Shown here: in pieces, positions 9,092 through 19,218 of the stretch
How the letters are laid out: every line of letters starts with the position of its first letter
Numbering within the stretch: position 1 is the first letter of the stretch
Source of the DNA: Hyphomonadaceae bacterium
GTDB lineage: Bacteria > Pseudomonadota > Alphaproteobacteria > Caulobacterales > Hyphomonadaceae
Assembly (NCBI GenBank): GCA_947474455.1
Contig: CANJIL010000001.1
Coordinates: forward strand, 186,001-250,000
DNA length: 64,000 bases
Direction: 5' to 3'
Program-made: the position numbers and the translations under genes
The notes under the pieces: model-generated
What the model was told of the DNA's origin: nothing
What the model saw: the letters and a program-made list of their open reading frames with translations, nothing else
Database searches by the model: none

Positions 9092-10062
9092 TACTCCGCC
9101 GCGACCTTGGCCGGATGCGGCAGGCCTTCGAGATATTTTTCGGCTTCCAGCGCCGCCATGCAACCGAGCCCTGCCGCAGTGACGGCTTGGCGGAAGATAT
9201 CGTCCGCGACGTCGCCCGCTGCGAAGACGCCGGGGATGGAAGTGGCGGTCGAGTTCGGCGCGGTTTTGATGTAGCCGCCGAGTTTCATTTCGAGCTGGCC
9301 GGTAAAGAGTTGCGTCTGCGGCGCATGGCCGATGGCGATGAAGATGCCGTGCACGGGCTGCTCGATGATCTCGCTGGTTTTGAGATTCTTCAGCTTGGCT
9401 TTGGTCACGCTGAGCGGACCTTCCTGACCGATCACGTCGATCAGTTCGGTGTTCCAGAGGACGTTGACCTTGGGATTCTTGAACAGGCGATCCTGCAGGA
9501 TCTTTTCCGCGCGGAAATGGTCGCGGCGGTGCACGACCGTCACCTTGGAGGCGAAGTGGGTGAGGTGCAACGCTTCCTCAACGGCGGTGTTGCCGCCGCC
9601 GACGACCAGGACTTCCTTCTGGCGATAGAAGAACGCATCGCACGTGGCGCAGGCGGACACCCCGAAGCCTTTGAACTTGGCTTCGCTCTCCAGGCCCAGC
9701 CATTTCGCCTGGGCGCCGGTCGCGACCACCAGCACTTCGCAGGTGTAGATCACGCCGCTGTCGCCGATGAGTGTGAAGGGCCTCTTGTGCAGGTCGGCCT
9801 TGATGATGTGGTCCTCAACCATCTCCGTGCCAACATGGATGGCTTGGGCGCGCATCTGGTCCATCAGCCAGGGCCCCTGGATCACATCGGCGAAGCCCGG
9901 ATAATTCTCGACGTCGGTGGTGATGGTCAGCTGGCCGCCCGGCTGGATGCCCGCGATCAGCAGCGGCTTGCGCAGCGCCCGCGCGGCATAAATCGCGGCG
10001 GTGTAACCCGCCGGGCCTGAGCCGAGGATGATGATCTGGGAATGGCGTGCGGCGGCGGTCAT
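9091..10062 (-). CDS. trxB: Thioredoxin reductase TrxB
   Basis: Thioredoxin-disulfide reductase, 323 aa, a flavoenzyme that passes NADPH electrons to thioredoxin. The N-terminal FAD site is ILGSGPAGYTAAIYAARA (residues 12-29), the redox motif is CATCD near residue 142, the NADPH site is VVGGGNTAVEEALHL, and the C-terminal FAD motif is GVFAAGDVAD. The residue after CATCD is Ala where Gly is usual (CATCDAFF), a conservative change. It is coupled to the downstream M23 gene by a TAATG overlap. Confidence 0.97.
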   Translation of the reverse strand: MTAAARHSQIIILGSGPAGYTAAIYAARALRKPLLIAGIQPGGQLTITTDVENYPGFADVIQGPWLMDQMRAQAIHVGTEMVEDHIIKADLHKRPFTLIGDSGVIYTCEVLVVATGAQAKWLGLESEAKFKGFGVSACATCDAFFYRQKEVLVVGGGNTAVEEALHLTHFASKVTVVHRRDHFRAEKILQDRLFKNPKVNVLWNTELIDVIGQEGPLSVTKAKLKNLKTSEIIEQPVHGIFIAIGHAPQTQLFTGQLEMKLGGYIKTAPNSTATSIPGVFAAGDVADDIFRQAVTAAGLGCMAALEAEKYLEGLPHPAKVAAE

Positions 10063-10203
10063 GGTTCGTCCTGTTGCTGGCCCTTCCTAACGGGCCAATG
10101 CCGGGCGCGGAATGCGGTATGGCGCGCCAGCGCTGATATTCTGGGGACGCGCATGCGAACGGAAAAGGTCCGAAGCGGATCCCATTGGCTCAGTTGAGCT
10201 TTT

Positions 10204-11178
10204 CTAGCCTTTCGCTCTGCGCCCGGCCAGCAGCCCGGCGATCTTGTCCGCTGCCCGGCTTGCTTCCCGGATGGCGGCGTAGGTCCAATGGTCGAGCGCG
10301 CCTGTGAACCAGCGGGCGGCGCCTGCGGCGATGAAGCCTTGGTGGAGACGGTCGAATCGCTCGGACGCGCCCTCCAACTTAAGGATGTGGATCGGTTTTC
10401 CGAAGAAGGCCGGGTCGGCCAGCATGTTGGCGCTGTCCTCGGTAACAAGAGCGACGTCGCACATAGACAGGAAGGCGACATAGGGATTGGGACCGTCGCG
10501 TTTCTCGTCCTCCCAGAACACCGCGCCGAGGCTCTGAGCGAGTTTGCGGAAGCGGTCGCGGATCGATTGGGGTGAACGACGGGAGGCAGTGATCCAGAAA
10601 CGATGGCGATCGGCGAGCTTGCGCAGGTCCGCCTCAATGGCGGCAGCGCGGGTCTCGGTGAAGCTGTGAGTTTTCGAATCGCCGCCAAGCGAGACGAGGA
10701 CTTTCTGGCCTTCGGCGGCGCGGAGGTAGGCGAACTGCTTGTGCGCCGTGTCGATGCGGTCTTTCGAGAACCAGACCGGCGGGCCGAGGATCGGGAAGAC
10801 GTTCGGGCCGGTGAGGCTGTCGTGCTGGGGCGGGACCACAAGATCGAAGGAAGAGAGCGCGACCCTGGGGTTCTGGATCTGCACTACCAGTGCCCTGCCG
10901 GCGGAAAGTTTGCGGATCAGGCGCGAATAGGGGATGGAGCGGCGGCCTGCTGCGATCCACACATCAGGCCAGGGCGAGGCGAGCAGCGCGCGCTGTTCTG
11001 GCGGCAGGGCGGATAGCGGAGCGGGCCAGAGATCAGGGCGGAGGCAGAGTTGCAGGCCGTGCGGCTGCAGGATCACCTCGCGCGCCGGCGCCGCCATCGC
11101 CGCCGCAAGCGCCTTCGTCTGATTGAGAATGCCTGCGCGGCCGTCTGCAACGCACCAGACCGACGCGCCCGGGACCAT
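10204..11178 (-). CDS. ELM1/DUF1022-family protein (GT-B fold)
   Basis: 324-aa member of the mitochondrial fission ELM1 (DUF1022, PF06258) family. The N-terminus VWCVADGRAGILNQTKALA is family-typical, as are VQIQNPRV, VVPPQHDSLTGPNV, LVSLGGDSKTHSF and VTEDSANMLADPAFFGKP. The fold resembles GT-B glycosyltransferases, and the bacterial role is not established. It lies one base after the greA stop on the same strand, so greA and this gene are probably co-transcribed. Confidence 0.85.
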   Translation of the reverse strand: MVPGASVWCVADGRAGILNQTKALAAAMAAPAREVILQPHGLQLCLRPDLWPAPLSALPPEQRALLASPWPDVWIAAGRRSIPYSRLIRKLSAGRALVVQIQNPRVALSSFDLVVPPQHDSLTGPNVFPILGPPVWFSKDRIDTAHKQFAYLRAAEGQKVLVSLGGDSKTHSFTETRAAAIEADLRKLADRHRFWITASRRSPQSIRDRFRKLAQSLGAVFWEDEKRDGPNPYVAFLSMCDVALVTEDSANMLADPAFFGKPIHILKLEGASERFDRLHQGFIAAGAARWFTGALDHWTYAAIREASRAADKIAGLLAGRRAKG

Positions 11179-11179
11179 G

Positions 11180-11653
11180 CTACTTCCAGGAAATCGAGAC
11201 GATCTCGAACGATTTGGCGCCGCCGGGAGCTGAGACGTCAGCCGTATCGCCTTCTTCCTTGCCGATCATCGCGCGCGCGATGGGCGAGGCGATCGAAATC
11301 TTCTTCAGCGCGACGTTGGCTTCGTCCTCGCCAACGATCTTGTAGGTGAAGGTTTCACCCGTGTCCTCGTCGGTCACCTTCACGGTGGCGCCGAACTTCA
11401 CGGTCTTGCCGCTCAGCCGCGACGTGTCGATGACCTCGGCGCGCGCAAGCTTGTCCTCGAGCTCTAGAATTCGGCCCTCGATGAAGCTCTGCTTCTCCTT
11501 GGCGGCATGATATTCGGCATTCTCGGACAGGTCGCCATGACTGCGCGCTTCCGAGATCGCCGCGATGATATTCGGCCGCTCCTCGGATTTCAGAATTTTT
11601 AATTCGGTCTGCAAGGCCTCGAAGCCTTCAGACGTCATGGGCATGCGCTGCAT
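11180..11653 (-). CDS. greA: Transcription elongation factor GreA
   Basis: GreA, 157 aa, the usual length. It enters the RNA polymerase secondary channel and stimulates cleavage of backtracked transcripts. The N-terminal coiled coil starts [16 protein letters not shown] and carries the conserved acidic tip in [13 protein letters not shown] (residues about 41-53). The C-terminal FKBP-like domain includes [15 protein letters not shown]. The upstream MQR gives one alternative start codon. greA is followed by the ELM1 gene with a single base between stop and start. Confidence 0.96.
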   Translation of the reverse strand: MQRMPMTSEGFEALQTELKILKSEERPNIIAAISEARSHGDLSENAEYHAAKEKQSFIEGRILELEDKLARAEVIDTSRLSGKTVKFGATVKVTDEDTGETFTYKIVGEDEANVALKKISIASPIARAMIGKEEGDTADVSAPGGAKSFEIVSISWK

Positions 11654-11727
11654 AGGTAGTCCTGTTCAAACACCAGAATTAGAAGGGACATCCTGCCATG
11701 CAGACAGCAGCGGCAGGTGGAGAGCGG

Positions 11728-14700
11728 TCAAGAGTAGGTCTGAAGCGCCCCGGCTTCAAGCGGGCGTGTTTTCAACGACCGAATGGCCTGAACGGCCGCC
11801 CGCGCCCCCGAAATTGTGGTGTAGTAGGGGATTCCGTGCTGCAGGGCGGCTCGCCGGATGCTTGCGGAATCAAGCAGGGATTGCGCACCTTCCGTGGTGT
11901 TGAACACCAGTTGAACCTTGCCGTTGAGCAGGGCGTCAACCACATGCGGCTGGCCTTCCAGCACCTTGTTCACCCGCTCGACCTTGATGCCACGCTCGGC
12001 CAGGAATTGCGCCGTTCCGGCGGTGGCGATGATGGTGAAGCCGAGTTCTGCGATGTCGCGGGCGGGCTTTTCGATCACCGCCTTGTCGCTTTCGCGCACC
12101 GAAATGAACACGCAGCCTTTGGCCGGCAACGCCATTCCGGCGGCGATCTGACTTTTCAGATAGGCCGCGCCGAATGACTCATCGAGGCCCATGACTTCGC
12201 CGGTGGAGCGCATCTCAGGTCCCAGCAGCGGATCCACGCCCGGGAAGCGGGAGAACGGGAAGACGGCTTCCTTCACGGCGATACGCGGGCCGACGATGGG
12301 ACCTGGCCCGAGGTTGAAGCTCGCCAGCTTCTCGCCGGCCATCACCTTCGCGGCGATGGCCGCAAACGGCTTGCCCACCGCCTTGGCGACGAAGGGCACG
12401 GTGCGCGAGGCGCGCGGATTGGCTTCGAGCACATAGATCTCGTCCCCCTTCACCGCGAACTGCACGTTCATCAGGCCCTTGACGCTGAGCGCCCTGGCGA
12501 GCTTGCGCGCCTGTTCGGAGAGGCGGTCGACAATCTCCTTGCTAAGGGTGTAGGGCGGGATCGAGCAGGCGCTGTCGCCCGAGTGGATGCCGGCTTCCTC
12601 GATGTGCTCCATGATGCCGGCAACATGTGTCGTCTCGCCATCGCTTATGGCATCGACGTCAACCTCGATGGCGTCGGAAAGATAACGGTCAACCAGCAGC
12701 GGGGTGTCTCCGGAAACCTGCACGGCCTCGCGGACGTAGCGCTTAAGGTCGGTCTCGTCGTGGACGATTTCCATCGCGCGCCCGCCGAGAACGAAGCTGG
12801 GCCGCAGCATGACCGGATAGCCGATGCGGTTGGCGGCGGCTATCGCTTCCTCGTCCGTTCGCGCGATGGCGCTCGGCGCCTGCTTGAGGCCGATTCTGTC
12901 GAGCAGCTGCGAGAACAGCTCCCGGTCTTCGGCGAGATCGATCGAGTCCGGCGTTGTGCCGAGGATCGGCGCGCCGCACGCCTTGAGGCCCTGGGCGAGC
13001 TTCAGCGGCGTCTGCCCGCCGAACTGGACGATCACGCCCATGAATTCGCCGGCGGTCTGCTCGAGGTGGATGATCTCGGTCACGTCCTCAAGCGTCAGCG
13101 GCTCGAAATAGAGACGGTCGGATGTGTCGTAGTCGGTCGACACAGTCTCCGGGTTGCAGTTGACCATGATGGACTCGATCTTGAGATCCGCCATGGCGAA
13201 GGCTGCGTGGCAGCAGCAATAGTCGAACTCGATGCCCTGGCCGATCCGGTTGGGACCACCGCCAAGGATCATCGCTTTCTTTCGTGTGGAAGGCTCGGCT
13301 TCGTTTTGCGGCGGGATGGCCTTGCCATCCGCGCCGACCCAGCCGGTTTCGTAAGTCGAATAGAGATAGGGCGTGCGCGCAGCGAATTCGGCGGCGCACG
13401 TGTCGATACGCTTGAACACCGGGCGCACGCCATGGCTGTGGCGCGCGGCGCGGACGTCGCGCTCCTCGGCCCCGGTCAGTTTCGCTAGCCGCACATCCGA
13501 GAAGCCCATCGCCTTGATGCGTGTCCACTCATCCGCATCCTTCGGCAGGCCGTCCTTCTTGATGCGCGCCTCCTCCTCGATGATCTCAGCGATCTGGCGC
13601 AGGAACCATTTGTCGATCTTCGAGGCGTTGTGGATCTCATCCACCGACAGGCCTTCGCGGAAAGCCTGCCCGACATTGAGCAGGCGCTTCTCGGTGGGGC
13701 GCGAGAGCGAAGCGATCAGCGAATTGCGGTCGCTGCCGCCGGGGATCGACTGCTCATCGAAACCGGAAATGCCAGTTTCCAGAGAACGCAGCGCCTTCTG
13801 CAGCGACTCCTGGAACGTCCGCCCGATCGCCATGGCTTCGCCGACCGATTTCATCTGCGTTGTCAGCGTCTGGATCTGATAGTTCAGCGCCGGCTCTGTG
13901 CTCTTGTACTTCTCGAAGGCAAACCGCGGAATCTTGGTGACGACGTAATCGATGGTCGGCTCGAAAGAGGCTGGCGTTACGCCCGTGATATCGTTGGCGA
14001 GTTCGTCCAGAGTGTAGCCGACGGCCAGTTTCGCCGCGACCTTCGCGATCGGGAAGCCGGTGGCTTTCGATGCAAGCGCGGACGAGCGCGACACGCGCGG
14101 GTTCATTTCGATGACGACCAGCCGGCCATTGTCGGGATTTACCGCGAACTGCACGTTCGATCCGCCTGTCTCCACGCCGATCTCGCGCAGCACTGCGATC
14201 GAGGCGTTGCGCATTACCTGGTATTCGCGGTCGGTCAGGGTGAGGGCGGGCGCGACCGTGATCGAATCGCCAGTATGGACGCCCATCGGATCCACGTTCT
14301 CGATGGAGCAGATGATGATGCAGTTGTCCGCGCGGTCGCGGACCACTTCCATCTCGAATTCCTTCCAGCCGAGCAGGCTCTCGTCGATCAGCACCTGGCT
14401 GACCGGCGACATCTGCAGGCCGCGTGTCACGATTTCTTCGAACTCCTGTCGATTGTACGCGATGCCGCCGCCAAGCCCGCCGAGGGTAAAGGCCGGGCGC
14501 ACGATGCAGGGCAGGCCGACGATCTCCATCTGCTTCATCGCCTCGATGAAGCCAGCCTTGAGGTCGTAGGTCACCTGGCCGTCCGCGCCCTTGATCTCGG
14601 GCGAGGCGACGATCGCGGATCGCGGGCTGTCGAGGCCTATGCGATCCATGGCCTCGCGGAACTTCTTGCGGTCTTCCGCTTTCTCGATGGCTTCGGCCTT

Positions 14701-15054
14701 GGCGCCGATCATCTCGACGCCGTGCTCTTTCAGCACGCCCATCTGTTCCAGTTTCAGCGCGCAGTTGAGCGCGGTCTGGCCGCCCATGGTCGGCAGCAAT
14801 GCGTCGGGCTTTTCCTTCGCGATGATCTTGGCCACCATCTCCGGCGTGATCGGCTCGATGTAGGTTGCGTCCGCCAGCTCCGGATCGGTCATGATCGTGG
14901 CCGGGTTGGAGTTCACCAGGACCACCCGGTATCCTTCCGACTTCAGCGCCTTAATCGCCTGCACGCCGGAATAGTCGAATTCGCACGCCTGGCCGATGAC
15001 GATCGGCCCGGCGCCAATCACCAGAATGGACTTGATGTCTGTGCGCTTGGGCAT
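11728..15054 (-). CDS. carB: Carbamoyl-phosphate synthase large subunit CarB
   Basis: CarB, 1108 aa, slightly longer than the E. coli protein. It makes carbamoyl phosphate from bicarbonate, ammonia and two ATP for pyrimidine and arginine synthesis. It starts [22 protein letters not shown] and has two tandem ATP-grasp halves: EFEMEVVRD and [16 protein letters not shown] in the first, [19 protein letters not shown] and [17 protein letters not shown] in the second. The C-terminal allosteric MGS-like domain includes [13 protein letters not shown]. The small subunit is encoded 5.4 kb upstream on the same strand, not adjacent. Confidence 0.98.
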   Translation of the reverse strand: MPKRTDIKSILVIGAGPIVIGQACEFDYSGVQAIKALKSEGYRVVLVNSNPATIMTDPELADATYIEPITPEMVAKIIAKEKPDALLPTMGGQTALNCALKLEQMGVLKEHGVEMIGAKAEAIEKAEDRKKFREAMDRIGLDSPRSAIVASPEIKGADGQVTYDLKAGFIEAMKQMEIVGLPCIVRPAFTLGGLGGGIAYNRQEFEEIVTRGLQMSPVSQVLIDESLLGWKEFEMEVVRDRADNCIIICSIENVDPMGVHTGDSITVAPALTLTDREYQVMRNASIAVLREIGVETGGSNVQFAVNPDNGRLVVIEMNPRVSRSSALASKATGFPIAKVAAKLAVGYTLDELANDITGVTPASFEPTIDYVVTKIPRFAFEKYKSTEPALNYQIQTLTTQMKSVGEAMAIGRTFQESLQKALRSLETGISGFDEQSIPGGSDRNSLIASLSRPTEKRLLNVGQAFREGLSVDEIHNASKIDKWFLRQIAEIIEEEARIKKDGLPKDADEWTRIKAMGFSDVRLAKLTGAEERDVRAARHSHGVRPVFKRIDTCAAEFAARTPYLYSTYETGWVGADGKAIPPQNEAEPSTRKKAMILGGGPNRIGQGIEFDYCCCHAAFAMADLKIESIMVNCNPETVSTDYDTSDRLYFEPLTLEDVTEIIHLEQTAGEFMGVIVQFGGQTPLKLAQGLKACGAPILGTTPDSIDLAEDRELFSQLLDRIGLKQAPSAIARTDEEAIAAANRIGYPVMLRPSFVLGGRAMEIVHDETDLKRYVREAVQVSGDTPLLVDRYLSDAIEVDVDAISDGETTHVAGIMEHIEEAGIHSGDSACSIPPYTLSKEIVDRLSEQARKLARALSVKGLMNVQFAVKGDEIYVLEANPRASRTVPFVAKAVGKPFAAIAAKVMAGEKLASFNLGPGPIVGPRIAVKEAVFPFSRFPGVDPLLGPEMRSTGEVMGLDESFGAAYLKSQIAAGMALPAKGCVFISVRESDKAVIEKPARDIAELGFTIIATAGTAQFLAERGIKVERVNKVLEGQPHVVDALLNGKVQLVFNTTEGAQSLLDSASIRRAALQHGIPYYTTISGARAAVQAIRSLKTRPLEAGALQTYS

Positions 15055-15274
15055 TTCACCGGGTCAGGCTGGAGGGCGGCAAATTGCGGCGGGTTTATCG
15101 GGGGTGAGCGGGGGGCGCAACCCTTGCAGCGTCGCAGCTGACAGAATGCGGAACGGCCCCGGGCCGGAGGGCTGCTTGCCCTTATTTGCACGCAATTCAA
15201 GCTTACTGGTTGCAGTTCTCAGGGAAGCCGATACCTGAGCAGGTTCGCGGCGAAAACGCCGGCGGGTTGAGGCA

Positions 15275-15871
15275 ATGAAGAGGACGATTCTTAGCCTGTT
15301 CGCGGGCTTCCTGCTGAGTGGTTCTGTAGGCAGTCTGGCGGACGCCCAGAACACGCTGACGCTAACACAGCCTGGCGGCGGTCTCACCAGCGCAAATGCA
15401 GCGGCGCATGCTCCGCCGACATCCACGGAAACAGCCAGAACGAGTGAAATGCCTGGCATGCTTGCCGCCCACAACGAGGCGCGCGCGCGTCTGGGCCTGC
15501 CTGCGATGACATGGTCGGCGGATCTGGCGGGCAAGGCAGCCGCGACGACAAAAATTGCGGCAACCGGTTCCTGCTCCTTCAACAAGGCCCAGAAGGCTGG
15601 CGAGACCGAAAATGCCGGCATCTTCTGGGCGTCGGGCTTGCGTCGTCTTGGCGCCGGGTCTTCAGCGCAGGAGATCTCGGCGAACTATGTCGTGTCACGG
15701 TGGAGCGAAGGGGGCGGCGATTATGATATCGCCACGGGCAAATGCCTCACCAGATCGGGCAATTGCGAGCCCTTCTCGCGCATGGTTGCGCCAAAGGCGA
15801 AAACTGTTGGTTGCGCGCGGGCGATCTGCCCCAACCAGACTCAGATCTGGGCTTGCCACTACAAGGAATAG
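15275..15871 (+). CDS. Secreted CAP-domain (SCP/PR-1-like) protein
   Basis: 198-aa exported protein. A signal peptide (MKRTILSLFAGFLLSGSVGSLADAQ, cut near residue 25) is followed by a Thr/Ala-rich linker and a CAP domain: MLAAHNEARARLGLP with the first metal-site His, then VVSRWSEGGGDYD, and the C-terminal block ICPNQTQIWACHYKE. Cysteines in the second half probably form disulfides. The canonical HYTQ segment is replaced by FSRMVAPKAKTVGC, so the usual second metal-site His appears missing. CAP proteins are secreted and functionally diverse; no specific role can be assigned. Confidence 0.85.
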   Translation: MKRTILSLFAGFLLSGSVGSLADAQNTLTLTQPGGGLTSANAAAHAPPTSTETARTSEMPGMLAAHNEARARLGLPAMTWSADLAGKAAATTKIAATGSCSFNKAQKAGETENAGIFWASGLRRLGAGSSAQEISANYVVSRWSEGGGDYDIATGKCLTRSGNCEPFSRMVAPKAKTVGCARAICPNQTQIWACHYKE

Positions 15872-15888
15872 GGCTGTCGTCCGTCCGC

Positions 15889-16431
15889 TCAGAGCCGATT
15901 GAACAGATCGGGCTGCCCCGCCGCCGTCGCGCCTTCGATCGCCAATAGCTCCAGCTTGGTCTGCGCGCCGCCGCGTGCGGAAAACCCGCCCAGCTTGCCG
16001 CCCGCAGCCGTCACGCGATGGCAGGGCACTACAATCGGCCACGGATTCTTGCCGAGCGCGGCGCCGACGTCGCGCGCAAGAAGCCGGTCGCCAAGCTGGG
16101 TTGCGATCTCGCCATAGGTGAGCGTTTGCCCGGGCGGGATCCGCCGAGCGATCTCGTACACCTTGGCGTGGAAATCCGGGACGCGCCTCAGATCGAGCGG
16201 CGTATCCAGAAGATCGGCCTTCTCGCCGCGCAGCAGCGCACGAATGCCTTCGACGACCTGAGTCAGGGCAGAAGGCGATGTTGCTTCCGTCGCATCGGGA
16301 AACTTCCGCACGAATGACCGGCGGACGATCTTCGGATCGCTTTCCGGCCGATGCGCACCGACAAGGCCCCGGCCGGACCAAGCGATGCCTGCCCAGCCAA
16401 TGGCGGTTTCAAAGACTGCGTAGTGGGTCAT
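15889..16431 (-). CDS. ogt: Methylated-DNA-protein-cysteine methyltransferase
   Basis: 180-aa O6-alkylguanine-DNA alkyltransferase of the Ogt type. It repairs O6-methylguanine by moving the alkyl group to its own cysteine. The active site VVPCHRV is intact, preceded by the helix-turn-helix part RRIPPGQTLTYGEIA and LLARDVGAALGKNPWPI and followed by GFSARGGAQTKLELLAIEGA. The N-terminal ribonuclease-like domain is about 75 residues and no Ada regulatory domain is fused. It converges with the CAP gene, 17 bp apart. Confidence 0.93.
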   Translation of the reverse strand: MTHYAVFETAIGWAGIAWSGRGLVGAHRPESDPKIVRRSFVRKFPDATEATSPSALTQVVEGIRALLRGEKADLLDTPLDLRRVPDFHAKVYEIARRIPPGQTLTYGEIATQLGDRLLARDVGAALGKNPWPIVVPCHRVTAAGGKLGGFSARGGAQTKLELLAIEGATAAGQPDLFNRL

Positions 16432-16494
16432 CCCGAAGATATATAACCGCCTGCAGCGCTCGGCAGCGGTTTTTCGGACGCCATAGTCCGCCGG

Positions 16495-16676
16495 TCAGCG
16501 TGATCTGAACTGTTCGCCGACCATTTCCTCGCTTTTGGCCCAGAGGGCGTTAGCGCGCAGTCTCAACGCCGAGCCCAGCTGACACGCCGGTCGCCAGCAC
16601 GCGCCAGCCCGCGAGACTTACGCCCTCTAGCACCTCGTCCGTTGTGGACTCGGCGCCGAATACCTTGGTGAATGTC
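16495..16676 (-). pseudogene. Short-chain dehydrogenase remnant with internal deletion
   Basis: On the minus strand 16590-16676 encodes FGAESTTDEVLEGVSLAG then WRVLATGVSAGLGVETAR, the N-terminal Rossmann motif (TGxSxGxG) of a retinol-dehydrogenase-like SDR. After TAA and a one-base shift the sequence continues ALWAKSEEMVGEQF and a stop (16495-16550), which looks like the C-terminal end of the same family. Roughly the central 250 codons are gone, so this appears to be an internal-deletion relic. It lies just downstream of ogt's start region and after the alcohol dehydrogenase gene on the same strand. Confidence 0.75.
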
Positions 16677-16702
16677 TCTCTCCGATGACCTGACGCTCGG
16701 CG

Positions 16703-17749
16703 CTAAAGTGTCGCCATGTCGATCGAGAAACGGTATTTCACGTCGCTCTTGAGCATGCGCTCATAGGCCGTATTGATGTCCTTCATCGGGATGATCTCGA
16801 CGTCGGCAGCGATGTTATGCTCGGCGCAGAAGTCCAGCATCTCCTGCGTTTCAGGAATGCCGCCGATGCCGGAACCCGAAAGGCTGTGACGGCCTGAGAG
16901 AAGGCCGAACGGGCTGACTGCCAGCGGCTTGTCCGGCGCGCCGACGAGGCAGAGCGTTCCGTCACGCTTCAGGAGAAAGAGGTACGCGTTGATGTCATGC
17001 TGCGCCGAGACACAATCGAGAATGAAGTCCAAAGAACGGATATGGGCTTTCATCTGCTGCGGGTCGGTGGAGATGACAACCTCATCCGCACCGAGCCGCT
17101 TGCCATCCTCGGCCTTCGATTTCGAGGTGGTGAACAGAACGACCTTAGCGCCGAGTGCATGCGCGAATTTCACACCCATATGGCCGAGTCCGCCGAGGCC
17201 GACGATGCCGACCTTCCGGCCAGGTCCAACTTTCCAGTGGCGCAGCGGCGACCAGGTCGTGATGCCGGCGCAGAGCAGGGGCGCGGCGGCGGCGGGATTG
17301 ATTTTTTCGGAGACCTTCAGAACGAAATGCTGATCGACCGTGACGGCCTTCGAATAGCCGCCATAGGTGAAGGCGCCGGAGATATGTTTGTCGGGCGCGC
17401 CGTAGGTCAGCGTGTTGCCGACCTCGCAATGCTGCTCCCGCCCTTCCTTGCAGGCTGAGCATGTGCGGCACGAATCGACCATGCAGCCGACGCCGACGAG
17501 ATCGCCCTGTTTGAAGCGCGTGACCCTGCTGCCGACTCTTGAAACGCGGCCGATGATCTCGTGGCCAGGCACAACCGGAAAGACCGTGATGCCCCATTCA
17601 TTGCGGGCCATGTGCAGGTCGGAGTGGCAGACGCCGCAATAGAGTATGTCGATCTGGACATCGTCGGGCGTCGGGTTGCGACGGTCGATCGTTATGGGAC
17701 CAAGCGCCGTGTCGGCGGCAGATGCGGCGAAAGCTGCGCTCTTGAACAC
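16703..17749 (-). CDS. Zinc alcohol dehydrogenase (cinnamyl-alcohol type)
   Basis: 348-aa medium-chain dehydrogenase, NADPH-dependent cinnamyl/aldehyde-reductase branch. Catalytic zinc ligands: Cys in CGVCHSD (about 39) and the GHE motif (VVPGHEIIG, about 62). The structural zinc site is the four-cysteine cluster in CRTCSACKEGREQHC (residues about 94-108). The cofactor fold has VGIVGLGGLGHMGVKFA near residue 183. Such enzymes interconvert aldehydes and alcohols; substrate unknown. It stands alone between the SDR remnant and the metallo-hydrolase gene. Confidence 0.93.
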   Translation of the reverse strand: MFKSAAFAASAADTALGPITIDRRNPTPDDVQIDILYCGVCHSDLHMARNEWGITVFPVVPGHEIIGRVSRVGSRVTRFKQGDLVGVGCMVDSCRTCSACKEGREQHCEVGNTLTYGAPDKHISGAFTYGGYSKAVTVDQHFVLKVSEKINPAAAAPLLCAGITTWSPLRHWKVGPGRKVGIVGLGGLGHMGVKFAHALGAKVVLFTTSKSKAEDGKRLGADEVVISTDPQQMKAHIRSLDFILDCVSAQHDINAYLFLLKRDGTLCLVGAPDKPLAVSPFGLLSGRHSLSGSGIGGIPETQEMLDFCAEHNIAADVEIIPMKDINTAYERMLKSDVKYRFSIDMATL

Positions 17750-17866
17750 GTGTCGTTCTCCCGAACTGGATTTCGGCCGCGACGCTAGATCCCCGCGCCA
17801 TCGCCCTCACCAACATAGTATGTGAGCGGACGCTCGCAACTGCGGCACAAATGTTTTGTGATGAGA

Positions 17867-18601
17867 TCAGGTGTAGCGCTTTGCTGTTTTCTGATCGTAA
17901 TTGGAACCGTCCCGCTTCTCGGCGCCAGCATAGCCTGTGAGCTGGTCCGCAACGAAGGAGTTGGTGCGGCGCTCCTGGCCGAAGGTGGAGGTGGGGCCGT
18001 GGCCAGGCACGAACGTCATGTCGTCGCCCAGCGGCCAGAGCTTGCCGGTGATCGAATCGATCAGGTTCTGATGATTGCTGCGCGGAAAATCGGTGCGGCC
18101 GATCGAGCCCGCGAACAACACATCGCCGACGAAGGCGATGCCAGCGTCGCGATTGTGGATGACCACATGGCCGGGCGTATGGCCGGGCGTATGCGAGACG
18201 TCGAACTTCACGCCTTCGAGTTCCAGCACATCGCCATCCTCAAGATAGCGGTCGGGCGTGACGTTTCTGAGACCGGCGATGCCGTAGCGATCGCCTGAGC
18301 TTTCGATCTGGTCGAGCCAGAACTGGTCATCCTTGTGCGGGCCAATCACGGGAACGCCCGTGCGCTCGCGGATTTCCTGCGCGGCGCCGGCGTGGTCGAG
18401 ATGGCCGTGGGTGAGCCACATCTCCTTCAGCGTCAGCCCGAAATGTTCCAGCGCGCCGAGCAGTGTGTCGATGTCCCCGCCTGGATCGATCAGCACGGCG
18501 TTTTTCGTCTCCGTGTCCCAGATCAGCGAGCAGTTCTGCTGCAGCGGCGTCACCGGCACGATGCGGATCTGGAGGCGGGTCTCGGGGCGAGCGTCGTTCA
18601 T
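17867..18601 (-). CDS. MBL-fold metallo-hydrolase (glyoxalase II-like)
   Basis: 244-aa metallo-beta-lactamase-fold hydrolase. The metal motif WLTHGHLDHAGAA (HxHxDH) lies near residue 79, followed by the later ligands in SHTPGHTPGHV and the Asp in FVGDVLFAGSIGRTD. The His near FVPGHGPTSTFGQER completes the site. The arrangement is that of YcbL/glyoxalase-II-like thioesterases. No signal peptide is seen, so it is cytoplasmic. The ATG gives MNDARPETRLQIRIVPV. Divergent from the small exported protein gene at 18712. Confidence 0.92.
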   Translation of the reverse strand: MNDARPETRLQIRIVPVTPLQQNCSLIWDTETKNAVLIDPGGDIDTLLGALEHFGLTLKEMWLTHGHLDHAGAAQEIRERTGVPVIGPHKDDQFWLDQIESSGDRYGIAGLRNVTPDRYLEDGDVLELEGVKFDVSHTPGHTPGHVVIHNRDAGIAFVGDVLFAGSIGRTDFPRSNHQNLIDSITGKLWPLGDDMTFVPGHGPTSTFGQERRTNSFVADQLTGYAGAEKRDGSNYDQKTAKRYT

Positions 18602-18711
18602 GCGCCTTAAATGACGGCGACGCGTGCCCCGCGCAAGCAGGTTTCACGGCTCGAATGCTGGTCTTGGCGGCAAATCCGTGGTCAGTTTCCAGTGTTTCGC
18701 GGGGGTTGATC

Positions 18712-19215
18712 ATGAAAACTGCTGTCGCCTGCCTCTCGGCGCTGTTCGCGTTTGCATTCATTGCGCAGCCCGTCGACGCCCAGACGCGGATAATCCGCCA
18801 TCCGGCCGAGACCGGTCAGGCGCTCACCGTCTATGTGCCGGATGGCTGGACCAACACAGCTGACCCCGACAACAACCTGATCATCGCTGCCCCGACCAAC
18901 GCCATAGCCTTCTCATTGTCGCTGGTTGCCGATGAGGCCGGCTACACGCTGGACCAGTTCGCACGCTCTGCTTTGGATGAGGCGAAGGCGCAAGCGGTGA
19001 CGCCGACGGGCGAGGACATGATCCCGCCTTTTGCCGGCAGCCGATACGCCGCGAAGATGGATATGAACGGCATGTCGCTCAGCCTCGACATGGTCATTGT
19101 GAAGGCTGACGACGGCAAGGTGGCCAGCGCGACGATGATCACGGGTCCGCAGACAACGGCGGAGGAGAGGGCTATTGGCGAGATGATACTGAGGTCGGTC
19201 CGGATCGTCCGCTAG
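18712..19215 (+). CDS. Small exported protein of unknown function
   Basis: 167 aa from the ATG at 18712, chosen because it begins with a clean signal peptide (MKTAVACLSALFAFAFIAQP, cut after VDAQ near residue 24). A longer frame upstream to 18463 lies antisense to the metallo-hydrolase gene. The mature part has ALTVYVPDGWTNTADPDNN, IAFSLSLVADEAGYTL and a final IGEMILRSVRIVR, a pattern seen in stress-linked periplasmic proteins that bind hydrophobic ligands, but I cannot name a family. No conserved cysteines. Its end is 3 bp from the convergent glycosyltransferase gene. Confidence 0.75.
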   Translation: MKTAVACLSALFAFAFIAQPVDAQTRIIRHPAETGQALTVYVPDGWTNTADPDNNLIIAAPTNAIAFSLSLVADEAGYTLDQFARSALDEAKAQAVTPTGEDMIPPFAGSRYAAKMDMNGMSLSLDMVIVKADDGKVASATMITGPQTTAEERAIGEMILRSVRIVR

Positions 19216-19218
19216 GTG

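Noticed and set aside
13630-15141. 503-codon plus-strand open frame inside carB
   Set aside because: Antisense to CarB motifs; the composition (His/Asp/Arg-rich) is a typical shadow of a real gene on the other strand.
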